A stretch of 64,000 nt of DNA from Halichondria panicea (lineage: Eukaryota; Porifera; Demospongiae; Suberitida; Halichondriidae): the NCBI RefSeq assembly GCF_963675165.1, contig NC_087387.1, positions 5,234,990-5,298,989 of the forward strand, read 5' to 3'. The notes under the pieces were generated by a model. It made no database searches and was not told the origin of the DNA. It saw only the letters and a program-made list of their open reading frames with translations. Positions 44,701-58,900 of this stretch are shown here, piece after piece (position 1 is the stretch's first letter; every line of letters starts with the position of its first letter). The translations under genes and the position numbers were made by a program.

Positions 44701-47700
44701 CACGGCGACTCGTACATTGACAGCTGCCGAGTCCCACGCAAGCTCCTTGACCATTCTACTAATCAGTGCCTTGACGACAGGGGCGGGGATCATTTCCCAG
44801 TAGTACGAGAGCACTCGACACACCCCCATCACTGCACTCACACGCACCATCACAGAGGCGTCTCCAAGCAGGTCCTATATGTACGTACATATGGGGACAT
44901 GTTCCATATGTATGTCACTGGATGTGACTAAGTGGTGCATAAAAAATCATTATAATTGGGCTCTTTTTGTAGTCTAAAACATGTACGTGGTAAACTAGGC
45001 TTAAATGGTGCATGTTATATAATTATATATTACGTCTACAGGTGTGTCACGATACAGGTCAATAAGGGGAAGAATTGGAGGAACAAAGAAGAAAGAAGGA
45101 ATTAAGAGACAAAGAGAAAAAGGAGAGCCTTCCCCTTGCTAAGTCGAGTGACGATATAGACAAGTGAAAATGAACGTGGGCAGTCACTAGCTGGGCGGAG
45201 TCTGGCAAGGCAACAAGGCCACAGCATGCCTACGCATTGCAGACTGTGCATGTAGCATTTAGTTAAATTTGGAGATATCGTAGACGAGGGCTTACCTATA
45301 TAGTAAAGCCACTCAACTAGTATTTACAGTAGTATATAGCAGTCTACTCTACTGTTCTTTCGTACTTCCTTGAAGATCTTCTGACTATATATATTATAAT
45401 AGTCTCACGAAGTCTATTATACTGTTCATAAAATTATACACTCGCATGTACAGCTATATAATCCTGGCAAGTGCGCTCCAAGTACTGTGAGTTATTGCGA
45501 TTTACTTTCGCCCATGCACGGTCAATTAACTTTGTCTACGTCAACAGTGGATCACGTGACTTAACAAAGCAGCATCTCCTTTGTCGCTCCTTCGCTGTTT
45601 CTCCAATTCCTCCCGTATTTTTTCTTATTGACCTGTGACAAAGAACAGAAAAAGGAGGGCCTGCAAAGGAGGCTATAATTATATAGTACATCCTTAATTG
45701 GGTTGCCTAATTGGGGCGAGCGAAGCGATTCCCTTAGTTAGTCATGCACGTGGTCCGGGTGGTGTATGTATGTATGTATGTATGTATGTATGTATGTATG
45801 TATGTCTACCGTGGACCGGCAGGCGGGCATGGACCAGCATACGATATTTGCTTTTGTGACTCGTGATCCTTTACCAATTTCTACGTGAGTCAATAACTTT
45901 AGCTCGATAAAGATATGAATAGTGACAAAACTAGCGATAAGGAGGATCCTCAGAAACAGCTAAAAAGAGGGAAAGGAGGCTTGCTAGACCCAGAGAAAGA
46001 TACAGGGCACATAGGAGCAGCAGGAAGTGAAGGTAACTGACTCAAACGGTTCTGCAGGTGTTTACCTAAAATAAATAAATGTTGTGTAGAAAGTGCACAA
46101 GCCAGCAGAACATAGATAGAGTAGAAGAGGGATTGGAAACGGAAGTACCCTCGAAGTACCATCCGTGTATCTCTGCAGTTTTAATCAAGGTTTATACTTT
46201 TTAACACGAGGGCTAAACATGAATAATTCATGAGAATTGTTTTGCTCTCTGTAAGAAGTCCACGAGCAGTTCTGCTGCTAAACATCAACTTTCTCTAATA
46301 CTTGAGGCCATTTGGGACACAGGACACTATTTAGCCTTAGCTATATCAAAGGTACTATAGGAACACAAGCATGAAAAAGCGCTCTGTGTACCTCTAGCTA
46401 CTTCACAACAATCGAGATTATATTTTCTTTGTTTCCAATTGATACCTACTATCAGGGGGCATGTGATTCAGTAATGGGGGTAGCTCTGAGATGTGTGCTT
46501 TGGACACAATAAGTTTCCCGGGCTTTTGCGGGAGTTATGAGGAGATACACGGATGGTCCCAGAGCCACTACATAGACTTCATTGTAAAACACCACGTGAA
46601 TCACTTCTGTTTCCAATCCCTCTTCTACTCTATCTATGATTACACTTACAGAGACTCCAGAAGCCACACAGGCACGCTTGAAGCAATACATGCAGGCATA
46701 GGCATACAGAGTGAATCCCGACATGCCTCTATTCGAACAATCTGCTGTTCAATCCAAGATGCTGTTTATATCTGCAGTCATGCCAATAATGTCCATCTAT
46801 CGATTACCACTTGGACAATATGAATACGCAGGCCATGTCATCAACCTGCCACAAGATGTGGTGTCATTTACACAATATCTTTCAGCAGAGTTGGATGCGT
46901 CGCTTGCCCCATGGCGCTTGCGTCACCCTAGTAATATTATAATTATAGTGTATGCAAATTACTTCACTTCAAAGATGCTACATTTACTGACTGAGTCTAT
47001 GTAACTATAGACCGTTCCGTGGAACGTACTAATACTTTGCTTATTAATACAAATGTATATATGTACGTATAGTTACATTGCTATAACCACTCTTGCTATA
47101 ACTAAATTCACTTGTACCATGATGTGCTCTGACACTAAGAAATATTCATTGAAACTCTCAGGATACTCCAGGGTACAAATCCCATGTACCCTTCTAGGGT
47201 GTAGATTTATGTACCCTATAAGATAATGGTTGTAGTCAGCCTAAAGCCCTCCCTCCAGCCTCCAGGACCCTCTCTTTTAAAGGACACTACCCTGACAACA
47301 GTTGTGGGAAGCACAAAAATGTGTACACCCACTCGATCACATTGTGAAGATCAATTCTTCAGTAGCCACTAAAACTACCCAACCGCATTGTAAATTGTAA
47401 ATGTGGTTTGTCAAGTGCAAGCACACGCACACAAAATGTACACAGTGCATATGCACGGCACAGATCAAAGAGTGTTTACTACTACTCAGTTGTAAAAATG
47501 GGTACGTTGGATAAACAGCTTCTAATCATCTTTTAGTAAAACTTGTATAACTTGGCTGTAACCACATTTGTAACCCCAGATAAGGATAATGATTATGAAT
47601 ATCATTAAACCATGTTCATGCGTAAGCACTAAGCAGCAGGCACTAAGTCAAATGGTTGAATGGTGTATTATTCTGACCTTGCTTGACCCAATTATTACAA

Positions 47701-50700
47701 TTATTTTGCGAGTTTCCCTATAATTATGTGTCATCACAGGGGGTGGCAGTGTCAGTGTGGTAGGCCAGTGGGGAAGAGAAGCAACATGCATTACTGCAGG
47801 CAACATTACTGCAAAGTATCACTGAATAAGTTACATGATATGGGTGTAGTGTATCTTGAAATGTGAATCCCGGACAATTGCGCAAATGGAGCTGCTATGA
47901 GGCTGTGCAAAGTTATTATGGTGTACACTGCTTGCAGTGGATATAGATGGCCAGTGCTTAATGGTATTCATAATCATTAGCTATATGGATGTGGTTACAA
48001 CTGTGGTTACAGCCAGCAAATAAGTATAGTACAAGCATGCATAGATAATTATAAGAAGGGAGGAGGGATGGGAAACGGAGCACGTGCGCACAATCACTTC
48101 TGTGTAATGTCACTTGATCCATGTTTCGCCTCCAGACACCCCACCAACCCAGCGGGAAATGATTCACAGCTCCCCACTGGGACTCTTAGTCCTGTGCTGA
48201 GCATCCACGCCTACTGTGCATCATATAGAAGCGTTGTGTATCTCACCAAGAGCTTGAAAGCTTTCAAAGGCAGTTTTTTGAGTGTTGTACTATCTATCTA
48301 GTGGCTTTGTGTACCTTCTATGAGGAGAGGCTGTGACTACAGCACAAAATATTAATGATTCCCTTTTTCTTAAATAGCTGGGCAAGTAAAATCAAAGCCA
48401 CTTGGCTTTAGGTTGGTATATTTTTGTCTTAGTAAGCTGGTTTTGAAAAGCAGACTCTTTGTGTACCCATTTAGAAAGTTATATCGATGATTGAATGTAT
48501 AGGTAAATGTATCTTTGTATTCAAGTAAATGTATCTTTGTATTCAAGGACTAGGATAGTCGTTGGTTCATTGTATCGGCACATGTAATTTACGACAGAAC
48601 TTTGCTACATTTCCATAATTCTCTATCATGTCTGTGACTGTACTGGAATACTCTACGTTGATAAAACTATAACTTATAATAAAACTCACGATCATTCCAT
48701 CAAACTGCTTCTGCATGACTCCATCAATCTCCTCTCGTGTAGAGTCAGGGTCTTGCAGAGGGAAGGCATCCAACAGAAGTGTACATGCGTTGGCTCGCAC
48801 TTCTGGATTGGCTACTTTGAGAGATCTCCACAGAAACGGTGAGTACAGACGATGAAGCATCTCTGAGACACCCTTTTGCATCCGCTGAGAGTGGACCTGC
48901 TCCAGAAACTGTGCATGTGTGTGTGAAGGGGATGCTAACAGAGGGTATACGTATAGACCACATAGATCGACACACCGAGTTCTATATAAAGTAAAAAAGG
49001 ATACTTACCGATATATACACAACCCATGCATGTAGTAAACACATGCAGTGAGTCTGTCTGTAACCATTTAGTGGGATTGGTGATCCCATGCATTAACCCC
49101 TTTACCATGCTGTTGACGCTTTGAAGCGTTATTAAACTGGTGCCCTGCAGTAATATTTTAGCGAGAATCATTCAGCAGGTCAGGCAGTAATTGTATATAC
49201 TTATAACATATATACATGCATGCATGCATGGGTCAATAATACTATTGGTAATTTGTGCATGGGAAGTGATTGCTTAGCACACGCATTCAATAAGTGGGGC
49301 CACGCATGAGAGTAACCACAAATGCATACTGCATATCACACCATTGTTCAGTGACGCATGAAGCTAAGAATAGCAAAACAGAAAAGAAACTGAGCAATCA
49401 TAATTATACCGAAGAAGATTGATCTATTCGATGGATTTGTTGGACTTTTCTCAGGTTTGGATGAGCATACTGTATGTTCCAGTGGCACTGCTATTTGCAA
49501 TCATTATAATTCTTTATACCATCATTGTAATATTGACTAGAAAGTCGTTGAACAAGCCAGTCCCAGCAGCTTGGAGAGCCATCATTGATGTAACTTTGAT
49601 TGGGGGACTTAAGAGTGAAACTACTGAGAATGGCAGGAAGCGGTACTTCTTGTTTGGATTTCTACTCACTCCTGCATATGTTCGAACTGTGGGAATGTTT
49701 ATGATGGCACTATGGCAATCTCTACTCGTCACTTTCTGGTTGAATTTTATAATCGAGGTTGTAAGAATAATGGAATTATTGTTTCTTTTCTAATACTTCA
49801 AGAATACTCGATTGTCGCGATGTCGATGGTTTCAAAGACTCGATTCATTGTTATGAATTTCAATTTGACTTCATTAATGGAGCTGGAACGGCTGGAGGTG
49901 TACTCGCAATAGCCATAACACTTCTTTATGGACAACTGAGTGCACAAATGTGGCTCAAGAAAAAAATATTGAAATCGGAAAGTATACACAAAAAGAGGTG
50001 TTTCAATGCTTTGACTTATCTATTAGGAATTGTACTTTTGGTTCTCGTGACACTGTTTCTTGCGTTAAGTGTGTTCAAATTTGTTATGTCATTCTCCTCA
50101 CAAGATACTGCCTTTGACTTCTCAGCATCACCTGCATGCGTGAAGTAGAAAAATATGTCACATAACAATTATAACAAAGTATAAGAATAATTAAGTGCGT
50201 ATAGATTAGATACATAACATCAGTCATAGCATGAACAAAGTATGCATTGCGATGAAACTTATAATTATTATGGGGCAAAATAAGAAAAGTATTTGCTGTG
50301 ATCCATGACAAATGCCAGTGCATGAAAAAGTACATGAGCCAAAAGCAAAGAATTCTAGCTATGGAAAGAGTCATATAACACAGGTAAGACCAAGAGGAAG
50401 AGTACGCAACACCAATAATCTGTACACAGGAGGCAAACTCACTATTGCATGTAACCACAGTCACTTGAGATACAACAATAACAATAACAATGCTGATAAG
50501 AAAAGCAATGAATAAAATTAGTGGTAATCATCTAACGTTTATTTATCCATTCATGCAGATTAATTTTAAGATTTTACAGTTTATACAACAGCATGTGGTT
50601 GTGACGTAGGTTAGACAGAATGCTTACTACGGTTAGTGGAGTTGCGTACTCTTCCTAATGAACTCTTAGTAAGACATTATAGTCGTTTTTACGCACAATT

Positions 50701-52866
50701 AAGTTTACGAGACTATGATAATGCAAATTAGTTCTTGTTGTGCTATTATAGAGCAGTATCAATATTCGGGCCCATCAATTATCTCGTACAGAGAGCAGAT
50801 TGAGAAGTTGTCTTCCACTGACAATACTCGTTGTAAGGGCTAAACAACAAATATAATCCCTTCCCTTAATTGTCAGAAAAGAGCTGCATATAAAGCTTAA
50901 TCCGAAACAATATAAAAGTTTAATTAAACTGCGTTGTCCTATAAATTATTATATCAATAGAACTGTTTCAAAAATCGTTTTGCGCACAAGGAAATTTGGG
51001 GTTTCCGTAGCAGCAATTTTTATCAATTATGAACTTACAAAGTGGTGAATATAAAGTCCCCGTTCCGTTTACGTAGTACGTGCATAATATACACCGATAC
51101 AGCGCAAATTAAACGCTAAAAAGGACGCTCAAGATAAGAGCTTTTTTCTGTTGTTAAAATTACTTTGGTCACCATGCAGCTATAGTTATCATGAAATTTT
51201 GCAGCTTGCTAGCTTTGTATTATAGTGCGGTGAATGGTGCGTTATATTTCTTTGTTAGATCTATGTTGAACTATAGGCTTATAGCTAAGCAACATTTAGC
51301 TGGATATTATGTTACTAGAGGATTGTCGCTTTGTATTCAAAAACACAGCACACCGCATTTGTAAAGTGCAATGGTATATAGCAACGGTACAGTAAAATAC
51401 GCTTTTAATACAGTACTTATCAAAATGGAAACACTTTAAACGTACTACGCAAACGGAATGGGATATTGACCGCTGTATACGTATATAGACAGATAACTAA
51501 GTCAGATAAGTATGGTATACTGTTGCAATTGTTTTTTTGGGTGAAGCTACTATACCTAAAACATTGTGGCAATACAGCAGCATAATAATACATACCTCCA
51601 ATTGTGTCGATACTTTACAGTGGTGTGGTCATACAAGGGTGTCCAGTATAATGCTCTCTCCAACACGTGTCACTTTCAACATCATCCTGCAATATGTTTT
51701 TTCACATCAATTCTTACAACAATAATTAATTATAGTACCTTCAAAAAAGTACGACCACCATTTTGAAAGAACTTTAGACGTGAGAGGGAATTAGGCGTAT
51801 TTTTGCAAATGGCGTGGTTTCCCTCTGGGCAATTGGCGTTTCACAACTATACACGTGAAAAGTAGTAGATCTAGTATGTACAATAATTATAAATCAATAT
51901 ATTGAAACATAGCATCAAGTATGTACAGCATATAGCTAAGTAACTAGTCTAGCTACGATACTCGAGGTGACTAGGATTGTCTCTTTGTTTGTTTGTTTGC
52001 AAAATGTATACTTGCAACGTGCAACGGTAAATTACAACGCTTTTAATACAGTGTAAACATACTGGCGTACTACATAAACGAAACTTATATTGACCGCTTA
52101 CTGCATCTATACAATAATAGTGCAACGTACGCTATGACAAGTACAGTCGAAAACGGCAGTGGTTCTTGGTCAGACATGCATACAATGGAACTAAGCTTTA
52201 TGTGTTAACGAATAGCTATAGCTCTCCGGACATTCACTGGGACCAGAGTAGTCTCACAGTAAACAAGCCAGAACTCAAGAGTGGCTGTATAGTGCGCATT
52301 TGATGTATCAAGCTTTAAAATGAAACTGTATTTAGCTAGCTTCAATGCATGTGTGTACAAGGTTTAATTTATACTTCTTAGCTTTTACCCAACTAAGCTT
52401 TTTACCATTTGAAAATCTGTCAAAACAAATCACTTTTTTTGCTGAGGCTATCTATCCTAGCTAGCTGTAAACGCAGCGCCATGGCATCTAAGTGAAAATA
52501 CACACACAAACAAACACACTTACTATACCGTCTTTCTTCTAATTACAGCGCTGCTAAAGATTTTCAGTGGTGCACAAATAGAACAAGAAAACCATAATTC
52601 CAGTTTGGGACTTATAATATTATTTAGAGTGGTGCTTAGCAACGTAGAGTACTATAGTATAGCTGTTTCCATGAGGCTATCAGATCAGTTGTACATGTAG
52701 CCTCGAATTAAGATTAAGGATGCGTTATTTCTAATTATGTAAGCGCTAGCAACTTGGCGCTTAATTGGATAATTTATTTTGTGAATTTGGCCCTTCAATT
52801 AGAGTGGCGCTGTAATTATGCCTCGCGGTGCGCATGCGCAAGCGAGGTATACGGTAGTGTGTTTGT

Positions 52867-52904
<38 letters not shown>

Positions 52905-55900
52905 ACTATTTCAGCTGCTCAAGGATCAATGAAGTGCAAGTAAGAGTTTCTATAGGCTTCTAGTCATGTTTTCTTGGCTTGCTATTTGTGGATTTGCAAA
53001 ATAAAGCTTTGTTCTCGAGTTATGCCTAGTTTTGCTTACTTGGAATGCCATTGCAGCCTTTTCAGAAGAGTCCGTAGCAAAACTCGTTCACTGAGTGTTG
53101 CTACTCTACTTAGTAGTTATGCCTCGGTGCGCATGCGCAAGCGAGGTATACGGTAGTGTGTTTGTGTGTCTGTGTGTGTGTGTGTCTGTGTGTGTAGACT
53201 GCTACAGCTGCTCAAGGATGAATCAAGTGCAAGTAAGAGTTTCTATAGGCTTCTAGTCATGTTTACTTGGATTTTAATTCGTGGATTTGCAAAATAATGC
53301 TTCGTTCTCGAGTTATGCCTAGTTTTGCTTACTTGGAATGCCATTGCAGCCTTTTCAGAAGAGCACTTAGCCAAACTTGTTTACCGAGTGTTACTACTCT
53401 ACTTAGTAGTTAGCTCTGCACTAGAACGCTAGCTATTGGTAGCTGCAAGAGTGAGAAAGAGAGCTGCAAGGCTCTGCTGATGGCAGCCATTAATTTTACA
53501 CTTGAACTTTTGGCATCGATCGTTTTTAACAACAATCATGGTCGATCATTACCCACTCTTTGAGTTTGCACAGCAAAATAATTATTGCAAAAATGTTCAA
53601 GCTATTAATAGCTTTTATGTTATGTAGCTTTGGCATCTCCACCGAGGCATCAGCACCTGCGGTGCTTTCATTAGTTCTGCACTAGAACGCTAGCTGCAAG
53701 AGTGAGAAGAGAGCTGCAAGGCTCTGCTGACTTGCAGCCATTAATTTTAGCTTTAGGCATCAATCGTTTTTAACAACAATCATGGGTCGATCACTACCCA
53801 CTATTTGAGTTTCCCTGCGATTGCATGCGCAGCAAAAATAATTATCAACAATCAATGTGTGTATAAAAGCTAGCTATTAGTAGTTTTATGTTATGTAGCT
53901 TTGGCACCTCCACCGAGGCATCAGCCACCCGCGGTGCTTTCATTAGAAGAAGTAAATAACTCACTTATTGTGCTATGAAACTTGGGCAATATAGGCTTCA
54001 ATTGGTCTCCACTTTATTGAGCTCCATTCAACCTTTTACTTGCTTGTCCTTCCTGCATAATTATTATATTGTAGAGTTATTACAGGGTGTCATACAGGAT
54101 TTTAAAGTAAAGGGGGGAAATATAAGGCATTCTTTTAAAAAAAGTCAACTGCATGTTATTTCAATACCCTGGTTAGTAGCTATACAGGCTATGGATACTC
54201 AGTCATACAACATTACTAATACCTGAATGCAAATTTTAGGGGGGGGGGGGGGGGTTGGAGCCAGGGGGGGATACTCCCCCTGTGTACTGTATGACACACT
54301 GGTACAATTGGTACAATAATTATTATACAATAGCTGTGCAATTAAATTGTACAGATGCTCCCCTGTGTACTGTATGACACCTGGTACAATACAATAGCTG
54401 TGCAATTACATTGTACAGCATTGTTCAGCATGTTGAGGGAAACTTACCTAGTTCCACAGTTTTGTCAAACAGCTCTCAAACCATGTCTAAACTCAACTTC
54501 TTTTCTTCTTTGCAAGAACAGCAAAAAAAAATCTTTGTTGCTATGCAGCTGCACATCTGTTGTACTGCATGCCCTTATTTGGTACTGAAAACAGCACACT
54601 GTGCTGAACTTGATTAGCATGTGTACCTGTTTCAGCACACCCATTACATTTAGCACAGTCCATTTAGCACATTAATCGAACATCAAAATTACAAGCCATG
54701 AAAAAGCACACCAATACAACACGTAGGCTGTGCTATATGCCTACAAAACAGCACATGTAGTGTGCTGAATCACTTTTAGCACACCACGGTGCTAATATAG
54801 CACACACTCAGGGTCTAAAACAGCACACCTCTTTTCTCTGTGTATATACTACTTTTTCTAGATCCGCCACTGTCTGGAATGCATGGTACATATATGATTA
54901 TTCCATGCATGTGCATCTGTCTGGAATGCATGGTACATATATGATTATTCCATGCATGTGCATCTGTCTGGAATGCATGGTACATATATGATTATTCCAT
55001 GCATGTGCATGAATATATTTACCTCCATGCACATGCACAGCCACAAGAACAATAAAATACCAGGAATGGAAGATGAATATAATATTACAATGCATTTAAG
55101 TATAGGCATGCAGAATTTATAATAATAGTTCAAGCAACTATATAGAATACAAAAGTCAGTGTGTGTTGCTAATGGCAAACAACATCAGTGTTTACACTAA
55201 CTTGCAAGTAATCCCAACGGTTGTAGCAGGGGGACTAATTATGATCGCAGGTATTGTGGCTATTTTGTTTTCATACTTTAAAAAAAAGGACAGCTTTTTA
55301 CTTTCCATTACAAACACTACATTTCAAGGTGGATTTGAAATAAAAACAGAGCAGAACAAAAAGAAATACTTGGTTTTTGGGCATGAAGTTGATCGATCCT
55401 CACTTCTAGTCATGGGATGGTTAAGTACGGCAATATGGACGATTTTGCTTGTATTATTTTGGAACATATTTCTTTTTGATACGACCTCTAATTGTGACAA
55501 CAATTTAGACTGCTTTGCATACAACACCAGTAATGGATCACTCAGTCTAATTCGAAGTGAGCCCATTGAAAATTGCACCGATTTTGTCAATGAAGACAAT
55601 AATATTGGTATAAGATGTTATCATTTCGTGTTTGATTTTACTGGAGCTATCGGTGCAGTTGGTGGATTACTGGTTATAGGTACAAGGTTCATACAGATTC
55701 ACATTACTGTGCTTTATTGGCTACAAAACAAAATTATTAATTCTCACGGAATATGCAAATTGAGTTGGAAGCTTATCCTATACGTTGATGTGTTTACTCC
55801 ATTCTTGGCTGTTATTGTAGCCTTCCTTACAACTTATATTCAAAACACCTTGAGTAACTCACACAGCCTCAATGTCCAGTTCGTTTGCCTCGTATACATC

Positions 55901-58900
55901 ATAGTCATATTCTCTTATTATGAGTTCTATGTACTTGCAAAACAATTCGGATGTATCGACCAATTTAAGAAATATTTGAAGATAAGAGAAACTGAAAATG
56001 AAATTAACAACTCTCCAACTGAGGAGGAGCGAGAAACTGAACCTCTAGTTACATAGGCAGCTATATATAGACATTATACACCACTGTTTAGTATAATTAT
56101 ATATACACATGCATGCAGCGACTGCATGATGCATGTATACATGCAGGTCTACAATGCATGTATGCATGCATGTCAGTTGTTTTAGCGGCCTTAGTTTTTA
56201 GCGGCCTTATAGAGTGTTGATTCTGCTACACATTGTGTTTTGTGTTCATTAACTTCTGTATATATATACACAATTATGTGGCATATAATTTATATAATAT
56301 AAGCATACAGTTCGGATGTATTACTAAGTACAACACGTAGTATTTAACCACATTAACAGTGCATGGTGGCCCCTAGCACAATTAACTTGTATGCATCAGA
56401 CGCTGAATCATATACATGATATTCTAAAGCGCACACTTTAATTTGATATATGCATGCAGACAGGGATTCCAGAAGTTTGTTATATACCTTTTGAACAACT
56501 CACTACTGTAGACAGCAGACAAATGATGTGTGTGTAGACTGCTACAGTTGCTGAATCAAGTGCAATAAGAGTTTCTATAGGCTTCTATATAGTCATGTTT
56601 ACTTGGATTTTAATTCGTGGATTTGTAAAATAATGCTTCGTTCTCGAGTTATGCCTAGTTTTGCTTACTTGGAATGCCATTGCAGCCTTTTCAGAAGAGC
56701 ACGTAGCCAAACTTGTTTACCGAGTGTTGCTACTCTACTTAGTAGTTAGCTCTGCACTAGAACACTAGCTATTGGTAGCTGCAAGAGTGAGAAGAGAGCT
56801 GCAAGGCTCTGCTAATGCAGCCATTAATTTTAGACTTGAACTTTTGGCATCAATCGTTTTTAACAACACTCGATCATTACCCACCCAGTTTTTGCATGCA
56901 GCAAAATTAAATTGTTTATCATGTGTATAAAAGCTATTAGTAGCTTTATGTTATGTAGCTTTGGCACCTCCACCGAGGCATCAGCACCTGTGGTGCTTTC
57001 ATTGTAATAGTTACACCTATATATTTCACTATCATAATGGTAATTTTCTCAATTAACAATCTATAATGCATGCATGCATAAGGGGGATGAGAATGCAGTA
57101 AATAATTATTATTTGTAAGACAAACTATAGTGTCAGAGTGATGAATTAAGTTTCGCCTTATACCACCAGTTCATATGGTGCAAGGACACGGCGTATATAT
57201 ATTATAACTCACTTGTACGAGAGCATGCATGCATGTGTATACAAGACGACTATAAGCACACAATGCAGTTAAAATTAATTAATTCATCTTTCATCTAGAA
57301 TTTTAAGTTTGGGGGAAAGCTTGAAAAGGAACCGCACGCACCAGTGAGAAAAATCGAGGCCACGCCCACTTCTGGTCACCACATCCCCCTATATCGTTTG
57401 TTGTTGGTGCCTATTAGCGATGTACTCCTGGCAATGTGCATTGACAGGGAACTCCATGTAACTTGGTATGCTGTGACACTAATAGTGTGACAGTTGAACG
57501 GAATTGCATGGTTGAGTGAGTATAGTCTCGCAGGCCAGTCCTTTCATCGGGAAGATAACGTCCGGCAAATTACACCTGAGCTACTTAATTGTGCAGCAGT
57601 AGTCTAAGTGGCTGTTTGCATCACTGGATAAGTGGTTGTGGTTAGACGAACAATGTGTGAACCACATGATATGCCAAACACAATTTAACTAGCAAGCAGG
57701 TGCGGCTGTGCGGTTTCATATGTGCAGCTCACTACAGACGCTTATCAGCTACTTAGAGCGTCACTATATATTTGTGGCGCCATCACACGCAATTTATTAT
57801 AGGGTCTGGTTTCCGCGAGATTATTAAGTTGAGTGAGTGATACATAGTTCAATATAAAACAAAGGCTATTAAGGATTTACATTAAACACATTTATGCATT
57901 GTGCATGGGAGGTGACTGTCTAATACATAATGGTATTCATAAGTTGGGCCACACATGAGAGTAACCACACTGAATGCATACTACAAATATAGAATGGGGC
58001 TGTGCCAACATTGCACTGAAAAAAATACTTAGTTATGTTATGGTTAATTTAATGATGTTATATGGTGTTATTACAATGTTCATAATAATTATGTTGGTTT
58101 GATATAATCCATAGAGGTAATATCAAGTAAAATATGAAGTTGTTTTAACTATAGGATTGTTGAAGCGACTGTAATGGTTGTCATAACTGTTTAAGAGTTA
58201 TTTTAAGTACGTTCCTCTTAGATAGTAACAACTAAAGAGTAGTTGTATTAACATTTACACCTAATTACTCTATCTTGTATTGCTAAAATGACTATTATGG
58301 TTGTCATAACTATTTAATAGTTATTTCAACTATTCTTCTTGGATAGTAACAACTGCAAGGATAGTTGGATCAACATCTACACTGTTAAAAATGGGGTGTT
58401 ACGTAGCACACTAATTTTAGTAGGTAAATGTCAGTGGTGTGTTAATGAACACATTCGTGTGTTTGTTGTGCTCAACAACACACTTGGAGTGTAATAGAAC
58501 ACACTCGGGTGACACAACAGAATGGTGTGTTACTGAACACACTGACATCCATACAGTGGTGTAAAGTAGCACACGATATTAAGAAGGTCTTTTTACTTTT
58601 CAGATACCAGAATTAATATTTATGTTCCACTTAGTACAGTTAGATCACCAAGAGTGCTAAGTATGTGCAAGTGAAATAAGAGTTGAAATGCTGCAGTCCC
58701 TGCAAATGCGGGAAACAACTTGCTATCACTGAAGCTTTATACTTTGCAAACCCAGAAATCCAGGTCCTAAAAGTATGGCTATAGTATATAGAAGCCTGCA
58801 ATGCATGTAGAATCTCTACATGCATGCTATACTAGAGCTAAGTGGCTAAGTCCAGACCTTCTGTGTGCGCATGCGCATTGAGGCTAGAAGCACATGTAGT

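Noticed and set aside
47958-48301. Opposing frames at 48.0-48.3 kb
   Set aside because: No domain, signal peptide or splice context; likely chance in intron sequence.
48935-49171. Minus-strand frame with SLITLQSVNSMVKGLMHG as an extra NCAPG2 exon
   Set aside because: The exons at 63163 and 48908 already join in phase with family-typical sequence on both sides; this piece does not resemble the family.
49759-49800. 42-bp intron rescuing membrane protein paralog 1
   Set aside because: GTAAGA and a pyrimidine-rich CAAG end look plausible, but the joined frame meets a stop after a few codons.
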